From positions 1-35,080 of the IMG/VR virus record IMGVR_UViG_3300027839_000034: 35,080 bases of DNA; one strand, given 5' to 3'. Source of the DNA: a virus. The notes below the pieces were generated by a model that saw nothing but the letters and a program-made list of their open reading frames with translations, did no database searches and was not told the DNA's origin. How positions within the stretch are numbered: the first letter of the stretch is position 1; every line of letters begins with the position of its first letter. Positions 6,011-12,951 of this stretch are shown here, piece by piece. Both the position numbers and the translations under genes were made by a program.

Positions 6011-8743
6011 ATGACAATATATGGTTTCCATAAACTTACAAGTACGTTAAAAAGCATGGAAGGTATAAATTCAGATGAAAGATACTTTGAAGGATTACTA
6101 ACAGTACAAATGAAAGATAAGCAAGGTGAAGTTACCATAGTTGATGAATTATACAAAGTATTACCTGTATGGATAGACAGAGGAGCACCAATCAGTGATA
6201 CTCATTCTAACAGAATTGTAGGTAAAGGTATCAATTATTCTAGAACAACTGTAAAAAATGGTGAAGGTCATGAATTACCTGCAATTAAAATAACTGGTAA
6301 AATTTTCAAGAATTATGAATTAGACAATGTTATTTGGAATAAAATTAAAAATAATGAATATAAGGGATTATCATTTGGTGGTGCAACGAGATCAGCAAGA
6401 TCCCCAATTAAAATGAAAGACGGAAGTACTGCTTATGCATTAAGTGATCTTGAACATTATGAAGTTGCTGTATGTGCAGATCCTGCAGTACCAATGGCTA
6501 TCATTACTGATTTTAACCAGATTGCTAAAGCAAATTTTAACTCATCTGTTAGAGATGATGGTAAGATGGTAATTCAATGTGACAAGATGGGTTGTTATGT
6601 TAACAAAATAGGTGGTGGTGGAATAGGTGGAGGAGATCTCTTAACTGTTATGGAAGGTGATAAACCAGAAAATTATAATGCAGTTGAAAATGGTAAAAAA
6701 CGTGGTCGACCTATTGATAAAACTGAACCAACAGGTATGACTGATAGAGAATTAAAATTATGGAGAGAAATACAGGAAGATGATAAAGAAGATTCTGATA
6801 ATCAATATTATACTAAAGGAAAAGGAGATTTCTGTCCTAACTGTGGAAAACATAAAAAAATGGAAATGGGCGATATGACATCTATGGGTGGTGCATGTCC
6901 TAACTGTGGTCATGGTTTTAAAGAAAAATTTATGGAGAAAAAAGAGATGTTGGACGCAACATTAGGTAACAAGGAAGAGAAACGCCCAACACAATCTAAA
7001 AGAGATATGAGAGAAACTGAAACATCAGGATATAAACCAGATCTAGAAAAGGCTATTGAAATTATTAATAAAGCAGGATATAAAGTTGATACAGAAGATA
7101 GAAATAACGGTACAGGAATTAATGATGTGGAAAGAGAAATACCTGCAAAGAAACTTCCAATAAAAGGATCACTATCACAAGAACTTCCAACTCAAATTCA
7201 ACAAGCAGATCTAAACGAATCACAAACATTTGAACAAAAGGTACAAGCATTGATGGCAGAAGGTAAATCAAGAGAATCAGCAGAGAAGATTGTTGGTTCA
7301 TTCGTACATAAGGTCGAAGCAAGTTCAGGTTCAGGTGGTGCAGGTATAGGAGATTCAAATAATAGTAACGGTGGAACTTTAACAACACAAACTGGTGGTG
7401 CAAATAACCCAATACATAATAGTAAATGTCAATGTGATAAATGTAGAAGTAAGGGATTAGATATTAGTAATACTGGTTCAGGTGGAACAACTGAAGGAGC
7501 ATTTAATCAAAATCCACCTAATGCACAAAGATTGAATAATAAATCAGATGATGTCAATAAAGACTCACTTATAAAAATAGAAGATGAAAAAGATGAGAAT
7601 ACAAAAGTAGAAGTTTTAGATGAATGGAAACATGAGAAACACCCAGATGCAAAAGAGAAGGCAGATGATGAAGAAATAGTAGAGGCACCAGAGGTTGAAG
7701 AAGAAGAAAGACCTGAATGGGCATGGTTAATGAATCATAAATCAAAGGCAACTAGAGAAGTAAACAAAGTACATGCTTTAATGAAATTAAATAATATTAG
7801 AAAAATTAAAAGAAATCCAACTGCTCCAAAATCCACACAAAATAGTATGGCAAATGATGTAAACAATTATAATAATTGGTCAAAGTTGCAAGCAGGAGTA
7901 CAAGGACATCGAGATATTGATTCACAAGAATATTCTAGAAGACTACAAATAAATGCAACAAGAGCAGGAAGAGGAATGACAGATAAATATCCAATGCCTC
8001 CACGAACTGGTTTAAAACAAACTAAAAGAACTGTAGGTGCTTCTCGTACATCACTAGGAGGAGGATCAGGAAAAGGTGATGGAGCCTTGGGAAAATCAAT
8101 AGGAGATGGTAAACAAGCAAAACCAAGATCACGAAATCCAAGTAGAGATGATGCTAAAAAACCACATGATAAACATGGTAAAGATGATGATCATGAAAAA
8201 CCACCAACTCCAAAGATACGTTACAGTAGAGGTGGTGGAGATAATACTCCAAGACAAATTAGACAATCATTAGATGAACTCAGAAAACTAAGTACTTTTA
8301 AAGCCCCACCAGAAAAACATAGGAAAAGAGTAACAGTTGAGGATATAATATCACATGGAAAAAAAGAAAGAGAGGAAGCAGAAAAAAGAGTCAGAGAACT
8401 AAAGATTGGTGCATTAGAAAAAGTTATGACATATCAAAACACACGAGGTAATGTGGAAATGAAATATCCAACAGAAGGTGAAGAAGTATGGGATTCAAAA
8501 CAACAAAAACGTGTTAAAGAAACCAAGACACCAAAAAGAACAATGGCATTAGAAAAAGCATTAGCTGAACTTAAAAAACTACAAATTTCAGGTGGTTTAG
8601 GCTCAAGAGGTCTAGGATCAGAACATGGATATACTCAAGGTCAACAAGAGAGTACTCAAGTTACATTAGTACAACCAAGACCTGAAGATGACAGGGTACA
8701 ATCAAAAAGAACTACAAAAGAACCTAAAAAACAACAGTTATAA
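6011..8743 (+). CDS. prohead protease fused to a long hydrophilic (scaffold-like) region
   Basis: A 910-residue protein. Residues 20-175 match the prohead serine protease pattern (HK97/XkdF-like): DTHSNRIVGKG with candidate catalytic H65, KGLSFGG with candidate nucleophile S121, and LEHYEVAVCADPA with E148/E151 as possible third member. This enzyme clears scaffold inside the procapsid. A zinc ribbon follows (C275, C278, C296, C299), after an RGRP stretch at 231-234 that resembles an AT-hook core. The remaining 600 residues are charged and Gly/Ser/Asn/Lys-rich with helical runs (about 760-850), as in a disordered scaffold. The fused length is far above the usual 200-250 residues of such proteases. 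The frame is continuous, so this is not a frameshift. A separate scaffold-like gene follows. Confidence 0.75.
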   Translation: MTIYGFHKLTSTLKSMEGINSDERYFEGLLTVQMKDKQGEVTIVDELYKVLPVWIDRGAPISDTHSNRIVGKGINYSRTTVKNGEGHELPAIKITGKIFKNYELDNVIWNKIKNNEYKGLSFGGATRSARSPIKMKDGSTAYALSDLEHYEVAVCADPAVPMAIITDFNQIAKANFNSSVRDDGKMVIQCDKMGCYVNKIGGGGIGGGDLLTVMEGDKPENYNAVENGKKRGRPIDKTEPTGMTDRELKLWREIQEDDKEDSDNQYYTKGKGDFCPNCGKHKKMEMGDMTSMGGACPNCGHGFKEKFMEKKEMLDATLGNKEEKRPTQSKRDMRETETSGYKPDLEKAIEIINKAGYKVDTEDRNNGTGINDVEREIPAKKLPIKGSLSQELPTQIQQADLNESQTFEQKVQALMAEGKSRESAEKIVGSFVHKVEASSGSGGAGIGDSNNSNGGTLTTQTGGANNPIHNSKCQCDKCRSKGLDISNTGSGGTTEGAFNQNPPNAQRLNNKSDDVNKDSLIKIEDEKDENTKVEVLDEWKHEKHPDAKEKADDEEIVEAPEVEEEERPEWAWLMNHKSKATREVNKVHALMKLNNIRKIKRNPTAPKSTQNSMANDVNNYNNWSKLQAGVQGHRDIDSQEYSRRLQINATRAGRGMTDKYPMPPRTGLKQTKRTVGASRTSLGGGSGKGDGALGKSIGDGKQAKPRSRNPSRDDAKKPHDKHGKDDDHEKPPTPKIRYSRGGGDNTPRQIRQSLDELRKLSTFKAPPEKHRKRVTVEDIISHGKKEREEAEKRVRELKIGALEKVMTYQNTRGNVEMKYPTEGEEVWDSKQQKRVKETKTPKRTMALEKALAELKKLQISGGLGSRGLGSEHGYTQGQQESTQVTLVQPRPEDDRVQSKRTTKEPKKQQL

Positions 8744-8757
8744 ATCTTCCCACAATC

Positions 8758-8765
8758 TTTATAAA
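8758..8765 (+). promoter_or_regulatory. TATA-like box of the scaffold-capsid unit
   Basis: TTTATAAA is centred about 29 bases before the ATG at 8791, allowing a leader of only a few bases. It probably drives both the 191-residue gene and the capsid gene. Confidence 0.5.
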
Positions 8766-8790
8766 CTGCTTATATGTTAATTTATTATAC

Positions 8791-9366
8791 ATGACTTTAG
8801 AAGAACTTAGAAAAGAAGATCATGAAGACGAGAAAGACGAAGAAGAAGATGAAAAGCATGAATCAAAAGAGAAATCCTTTGATGAAGCTTTAATTGAAAC
8901 TTTGTCTACTCTAACTGAGCACGTAAAAGCTCTGTCAGATTCTCAAGCAAATCTCGAAGCACGAGTTGAAAAAGCTCTCTTTGAAGAACCAAAAACACAG
9001 TTAAATATCAAACCAAAAGAATCAGATAATGAGGACATTGGTGCTGAAGTAACTGTACCAGATACATTACAATCCAATTCTGTGCAAGCAGGATTAGATG
9101 ACGATAAATCTGGTCAAGATAAACCTGAAGGTGATAAAGCAGGATTGGCTATGCAACAAAAAGCTAATTTCGACTTTACCACAGAAACACCAAGACCAAG
9201 TGCATCTGTTGAAAACATAAACAAATCTGCTAACGTAGAATTGAATATGGTTTTGAAAGACGCAAGAGCTCAAGGTTATGAAGGTCTATCCCATGTTGCA
9301 AAAAGAATCTTAGCAGGCGATTACGGAAGCCCAGATACGACACACGATAACGGAGGGTATTATTAA
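8791..9366 (+). CDS. acidic coiled-coil protein, probable capsid scaffold
   Basis: A 191-residue protein. The first 35 residues are almost all Glu, Asp and Lys. A heptad-like helix follows (about 38-68: LIETLSTLTEHVKALSDSQA), then a hydrophilic linker and a helical C-terminus (ELNMVLKDARAQGYEGLSHV). It ends one base before the capsid gene. Acidic, helical proteins directly before the major capsid gene commonly serve as assembly scaffold or delta domain. Codons in its second half become C-ending, like the capsid gene. It could instead be a minor capsid protein. Confidence 0.65.
   Translation: MTLEELRKEDHEDEKDEEEDEKHESKEKSFDEALIETLSTLTEHVKALSDSQANLEARVEKALFEEPKTQLNIKPKESDNEDIGAEVTVPDTLQSNSVQAGLDDDKSGQDKPEGDKAGLAMQQKANFDFTTETPRPSASVENINKSANVELNMVLKDARAQGYEGLSHVAKRILAGDYGSPDTTHDNGGYY
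9352..9357 (+). promoter_or_regulatory. Shine-Dalgarno site of the major capsid gene
   Basis: GGAGGG lies 10 bases before the ATG at 9368, inside the end of the previous gene. Most genes here appear leaderless, so this strong site marks the capsid gene as an internal, efficiently translated gene of its unit and fixes its start. Confidence 0.65.
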
Positions 9367-9367
9367 A

Positions 9368-10585
9368 ATGCCTAAAATCCAAACTATCGACGAACTAGAA
9401 GCACTCTATTATGGATATAATAGAAACCTCATCAGAAAAGCTGACGCTCCTATCACAACATCAACTGCAGGTACATTCAATGCAGTCTTTGGTGCTTATG
9501 CATGGGCTCAACTTAACTTAGAGGCAAACGCCTTCGGTATTCTACCAAAAGTCCCTTGGGACAAATCTGGTTGGAGGGTTATTACTGACAAAGCTGTCCT
9601 TAATACAACAAACTCTAATACAGTATTAGGTGGAACAGCAGAAGGTGGACTAATTGCTCAAACAACCAAACCTCAACTTAAAGAGATTGATGTAAAGCCA
9701 AAAACCGTTCAGTTGCCATTCAGTGCATCTGAAGTTATGGAATGGCTTGCAACACACTCTAAAGATGATATTTGGGGAGGCTTAGGTAGTCTTAGACTAT
9801 TTATGGCTGTACAGCATAAAGAGTTCCTTAACAGAATGCTTTTAGCAGATGTCGAAGTAGGTGCAGCAGGTGGTGGAGTCTATGCAGGCACACTTGACTT
9901 TGAATCACTAGACAGAATTATTTCTTCAAACGCTGAAGAAGCAGCTGTAGGTGGAGTAGGTTCAAAACACTACAATCCTTGGACTGTAAGTGCTGATATC
10001 AATAGAGATACCAACGCTATGTCAGAATTTGATTGTACTGTAGAATCAGCAAGTGGTACTTTAGGTACAGATGGTGTACTTACCGATGACACATTACGAA
10101 CTTTCCTTAGAAAGATCCGTATTGCTGCAGGTAAAGATCCAAACGTATTCCTAGGTAGTCACGAAGTTTATTCCGAAATCCAAGGCTTGTATATGCCTTC
10201 TGTAAGAGTTGCAAACCCTTACGGTGAGAGCTTAGTACAAATCGACGTAAACGGAATCCAAACTTTCAAAGGCACTGGAGTAGGTATTCACGTAGATTCT
10301 ATCTATGGAGTCCCATTCATTCCAACAAAAGATGCACCGTCATACGGTAACACAGAAATTGGAAGACTATTTGCATTAGATACATCTGATGCAGAAGGTT
10401 ATGGTTATCCAAGAATCGGAATCCAAGTAGCAATTCCTACCGAATATTACGAAGCAACCCGAAGAACTCCTGCATATCCATTTGTCAACAATGCATTTGT
10501 TGAGAAAGGTGTATACAGAACTATGGGTGAAACTGTATGTCGTCACTTCAAATCTCAAGGTAAGATCAGAGATATTAAACTCTAG
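9368..10585 (+). CDS. major capsid protein, HK97-fold type
   Basis: A 405-residue protein at the classic place after protease and scaffold. The N-terminal 20-30 residues are helical and polar. Then come a conserved-looking hydrophobic region (FGAYAWAQLNLEANAFGILP, about 40-60), strand-rich parts, a helix 'SASEVMEWLATHSKDD' fitting the long spine helix region, and a C-terminal part with VFLGSHEVYSEI and YGVPFIPTKD, as in the A-domain of HK97-like proteins. There are few Lys/Cys residues and many Gly/Ala. Codon choice leans to C-ending codons (ATC, TTC, AAC) unlike the AT-ending neighbours, as expected for the most expressed virion gene. A strong T-rich terminator follows. I cannot run a fold search, so the HK97 assignment rests on context and these patterns. 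Confidence 0.8.
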   Translation: MPKIQTIDELEALYYGYNRNLIRKADAPITTSTAGTFNAVFGAYAWAQLNLEANAFGILPKVPWDKSGWRVITDKAVLNTTNSNTVLGGTAEGGLIAQTTKPQLKEIDVKPKTVQLPFSASEVMEWLATHSKDDIWGGLGSLRLFMAVQHKEFLNRMLLADVEVGAAGGGVYAGTLDFESLDRIISSNAEEAAVGGVGSKHYNPWTVSADINRDTNAMSEFDCTVESASGTLGTDGVLTDDTLRTFLRKIRIAAGKDPNVFLGSHEVYSEIQGLYMPSVRVANPYGESLVQIDVNGIQTFKGTGVGIHVDSIYGVPFIPTKDAPSYGNTEIGRLFALDTSDAEGYGYPRIGIQVAIPTEYYEATRRTPAYPFVNNAFVEKGVYRTMGETVCRHFKSQGKIRDIKL

Positions 10586-10600
10586 TCAAACCAAAATCAA

Positions 10601-10616
10601 ATTTTTTATTTTTTTA
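10601..10616 (+). terminator. T-rich terminator after the capsid gene
   Basis: ATTTTTTATTTTTTTAG follows the capsid stop by about 15 bases, separating the capsid unit from the metalloprotease unit. Confidence 0.65.
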
Positions 10617-10650
10617 GATATATATCAAGTAACCCCCTAAACTAAGAATA

Positions 10651-10659
10651 TATTTATAG
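10651..10659 (+). promoter_or_regulatory. TATA-like box of the metalloprotease gene
   Basis: TATTTATAG is centred 25 bases before the ATG at 10680, giving this gene its own leaderless promoter between two terminators. Confidence 0.55.
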
Positions 10660-10679
10660 TATTATTTTAATATTTAAGT

Positions 10680-11468
10680 ATGAAATATATTGCTGTAATT
10701 CTTGTATTTATGGTTTTGTTCATGAATATACCTATATATGCTGAAAATGGGGAACAACATAGTAAATATGATACATTGAAATTAAAACATATTACTAATC
10801 CTAATGTTTGTTTGTTCGAGGTAAATCCTGAGTTGTATGATGATTGGGAGGGGTTGAGAAATATAACAATATCTGCAATAGAAGAATGGATAGTAAAATT
10901 AGAATATGCTTATCCTAATGGAGATTGGAATGTTCCTATAGAAACAATATCTTGGGAAGATCATAAAACTGCAAATTCATTAGATTATACTCAATGTAAT
11001 ATTATGATAAATTATGAAAAATCATCAAACAGTAAAACATTAGGAAATACAGGTTTAAATTTTAGTAATTCTTGGCATAAATTTATGTTCATTAATATAT
11101 TTTTAGAAAGTCAAAAAAACATAACTAAGATTGTTATAGGCGATAATATATCTAATTCTACAATTAACATGATGCAAAAAAATTATTCTTTATCAGAAAA
11201 TACAATAAAAAATATTGTAATGCATGAATTTGGACATGGTTTAGGTTTAGCACATTTTAATACAAATAGGTCAATGATAGATTATACACAATCTGTAATG
11301 ACACCAACAATAAAACCATTTGACGAAAATCAGATTTTATCTGTTACATATCTAGATTTAGTCATGATTGGTAAAATATATGGAGAAAACGGGTGGAATA
11401 TACCAACACCAGTATTTCATATTAAAGGGTGTTATATATCAGATAGTTACATTTTTAGATGTTATTAA
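10680..11468 (+). CDS. secreted metzincin-type zinc metalloprotease
   Basis: A 262-residue protein with a signal peptide at residues 1-21 (hydrophobic core IAVILVFMVLFMNIPIYA, likely cut after YA). The active site is the full metzincin motif HEFGHGLGLAH (H182, E183, H186, H192) with a Met-turn SVMTP about 15 residues later (M207), as in matrixins and related families. The motif predicts zinc-dependent peptide hydrolysis outside the cell. Four cysteines (C44, C106 and two near the C-terminus) could form disulfides. It has its own promoter and terminator in the middle of the capsid module and uses AT-ending codons unlike the capsid gene. It may cut the host S-layer at entry or exit, or another surface protein; the target is inference. 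The enzyme class itself is well supported. Confidence 0.85.
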   Translation: MKYIAVILVFMVLFMNIPIYAENGEQHSKYDTLKLKHITNPNVCLFEVNPELYDDWEGLRNITISAIEEWIVKLEYAYPNGDWNVPIETISWEDHKTANSLDYTQCNIMINYEKSSNSKTLGNTGLNFSNSWHKFMFINIFLESQKNITKIVIGDNISNSTINMMQKNYSLSENTIKNIVMHEFGHGLGLAHFNTNRSMIDYTQSVMTPTIKPFDENQILSVTYLDLVMIGKIYGENGWNIPTPVFHIKGCYISDSYIFRCY

Positions 11469-11470
11469 AA

Positions 11471-11480
11471 TATATATAAT
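11471..11480 (+). promoter_or_regulatory. TATA-like box fixing the start at 11501
   Basis: TATATATAAT is centred 25.5 bases before the ATG at 11501. It argues for this ATG rather than the in-frame TTG just before it. Confidence 0.5.
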
Positions 11481-11500
11481 AGTCCTTTTTATATAAGTTG

Positions 11501-11893
11501 ATGGCAATAACAATCGCACAAAATGCCTTACATAAAAGTCTTTCAGGCAAGACACTATCTATACAAAGTGAGCTGACATCAAAATTAAAATCAGTAGTCG
11601 TTGACATAACCTATGCAGCAGGAGATGCCTATGTAGTAGGTGGAAATGTCGTGGATCTTTCTTTAGGTAGTAGAATCGGTACTGTTATCGGAGCACAAAT
11701 CTTCGATGGCAATAAAGGTTTGGTTTTGCAATACGTTCCTTCTGCAACAAATGCAGCAGCAACAGGTAAGATTAGATGTTATGGTGAAAATCATGCTGCA
11801 AAAGGATCAGCACCAAGAGCACTATTAGAGTTAGAAGTAGGAAATACTGCAACTAATAGTATGACTTGTAAAATCCGAGTACTAGGTTTCTAG
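11501..11893 (+). CDS. small virion-like protein (capsid decoration or cement candidate)
   Basis: A 130-residue beta-rich protein (MAITIAQNALHKSLSGKTLS at the start) rich in Ala, Gly, Val and Thr, with no cysteine pairs or membrane segment. Such small beta-rich proteins just after the capsid gene are often decoration or cement proteins that bind the outer capsid. It has its own promoter and a strong T-rich terminator and uses somewhat capsid-like codons (ATC, GTC), so high expression is likely. No family is recognised from sequence alone, and a tail-related role cannot be excluded. Confidence 0.65.
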   Translation: MAITIAQNALHKSLSGKTLSIQSELTSKLKSVVVDITYAAGDAYVVGGNVVDLSLGSRIGTVIGAQIFDGNKGLVLQYVPSATNAAATGKIRCYGENHAAKGSAPRALLELEVGNTATNSMTCKIRVLGF

Positions 11894-11898
11894 TCTCA

Positions 11899-11914
11899 TT
11901 TTTTTATTTTTTAT
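11899..11914 (+). terminator. T-rich terminator after the decoration-like gene
   Basis: ATTTTTTTATTTTTTA lies a few bases after the stop at 11893 and just before the palindromic cluster. Confidence 0.65.
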
Positions 11915-11915
11915 A

Positions 11916-11970
11916 AAGTTAATTAACTTAATTAAGCTAAGTTAGCTAACTTTACATACGTTAGTTAACA
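11916..11970. repeat. cluster of perfect palindromes with a shared half-site
   Basis: Two 14-base perfect palindromes lie here: AAGTTAATTAACTT (11916-11929) and AAGTTAGCTAACTT (11939-11952). They differ only in the two central bases and their centres are 23 bases apart. Between them is CTTAATTAAG (11928-11937), itself a perfect palindrome. Degraded copies of the GTTA/TAAC half-site continue to about 11978. The cluster sits between a terminator and the promoter of the gene at 12036, as an operator would. Confidence 0.6.
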
Positions 11971-12006
11971 GTTAATTAATGCAATGTATTCCTATAGTTG
12001 ATAAAG

Positions 12007-12015
12007 TTTATATAA
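12007..12015 (+). promoter_or_regulatory. TATA-like box of the gene at 12036
   Basis: TTTATATAA is centred 25 bases before the ATG at 12036 and about 55 bases after the last full palindrome. Confidence 0.6.
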
Positions 12016-12035
12016 TTCCTCATATATGATATAGT

Positions 12036-12302
12036 ATGGGTACAGAGAATCATAATGTTGTTTCCTTCAATACTAATACTTTAGCAAAAGGAACTCACGG
12101 TGTAATAGTCGCTATATATTGTACTAAGGAACATGCAGGAGCAAAATTAGAGGTAATTAATGGGTTACTGGCAACAGATCCAGTAGAATTTACAGTATAC
12201 GGATCATCAATTCAATCAGTTTTTAACATAAATAGACGTTTAGAAAATGGTATTTACCTAAAAGTGACTAATGCAGCCGAATGGATAGCAGTTTTTAAAT
12301 AG
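12036..12302 (+). CDS. 88-residue beta-rich virion-like protein
   Basis: A small protein (MGTENHNVVSFNTNTLAKGT at the start) with alternating hydrophobic stretches (HGVIVAIYCT; EFTVYGSS; GIYLKVTNAAEWIAVF). This pattern predicts one compact beta domain. It lies between the decoration-like gene and the head-tail connector and has its own promoter. It may be a second decoration protein or a small head-completion protein. No family is recognised. Confidence 0.6.
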   Translation: MGTENHNVVSFNTNTLAKGTHGVIVAIYCTKEHAGAKLEVINGLLATDPVEFTVYGSSIQSVFNINRRLENGIYLKVTNAAEWIAVFK

Positions 12303-12306
12303 AAAA

Positions 12307-12314
12307 TTTAAATA
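12307..12314 (+). promoter_or_regulatory. TATA-like box of the connector unit
   Basis: TTTAAATA is centred 25.5 bases before the ATG at 12336. Confidence 0.55.
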
Positions 12315-12335
12315 CAAAGCAACCTTTATAAAACT

Positions 12336-12950
12336 ATGGTCACATACTGTACAGTAGCCGATGTTTCTGATTTTCTACGTGTTCCAATCACTGCTACTAC
12401 TACTCCAAATAAGGCTCAGGTCGAGAAAATTATTCTCAGGAAAGAACAAGAACTTGACAGAAGAATAGGACATCATTTTGGAGGAGTTATATCATCAGGT
12501 AAAGAAATTCATGATTTACCATTACTTTATTCGTATGGTTGGGGTTCACCAATATTTTTAAAACATAGACAGATTGCTGATCTTGATGCAACACTAGGAG
12601 ATAAAATAGAAATATGGAGTGGTGACAGTTATGTAGATCACACTTTAGATACAGGAGTTCATAATCTTGAAGGAGAATATGGTAAGATGTATTTTCGTGG
12701 TTATATATTTACAATTATGAGAAAGAACAGAATAAGAGTAACATATCGTTATGGCGATCCAACTGTTCCTTATGATATACAAGACACTTGTATTAAACTC
12801 ACAGCAATAGATTTGATCAACTCTAGTTTCAGAATGGATATTCTACCAACTGGTGCAAACGGTGTAGATATATCTGCATCTAAATCAGATTGGAGAGCTG
12901 ACATTGAAAACTGTATAGACAATCGACAAGAAATATTCTTTATACCTTAG
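12336..12950 (+). CDS. head-tail connector (adaptor) protein
   Basis: A 204-residue protein with the adaptor-type start 'YCTVADVSDFLRVP' followed by a helix 'KAQVEKIILRKEQELDRRIG'. It then has a beta-rich insert and a C-terminal helical part (PYDIQDTCIKLTAIDLINSS). This order (short helix, long helix carrying Asp-Arg, insert, 'vp.di..a...laa..l' helix) is typical of gp6/gp15-like head-tail adaptors that bind under the portal. It is the first gene of the neck block and is followed, one base after its stop, by the neck protein gene. The family is suggested by pattern and position. Confidence 0.7.
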   Translation: MVTYCTVADVSDFLRVPITATTTPNKAQVEKIILRKEQELDRRIGHHFGGVISSGKEIHDLPLLYSYGWGSPIFLKHRQIADLDATLGDKIEIWSGDSYVDHTLDTGVHNLEGEYGKMYFRGYIFTIMRKNRIRVTYRYGDPTVPYDIQDTCIKLTAIDLINSSFRMDILPTGANGVDISASKSDWRADIENCIDNRQEIFFIP

Positions 12951-12951
12951 T

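Noticed and set aside
7119-7412. Leu/His-rich minus-strand frame opposite the protease tail
   Set aside because: It mirrors the Gly/Ser/Asn-rich plus-strand frame and has neither promoter nor plausible sequence.
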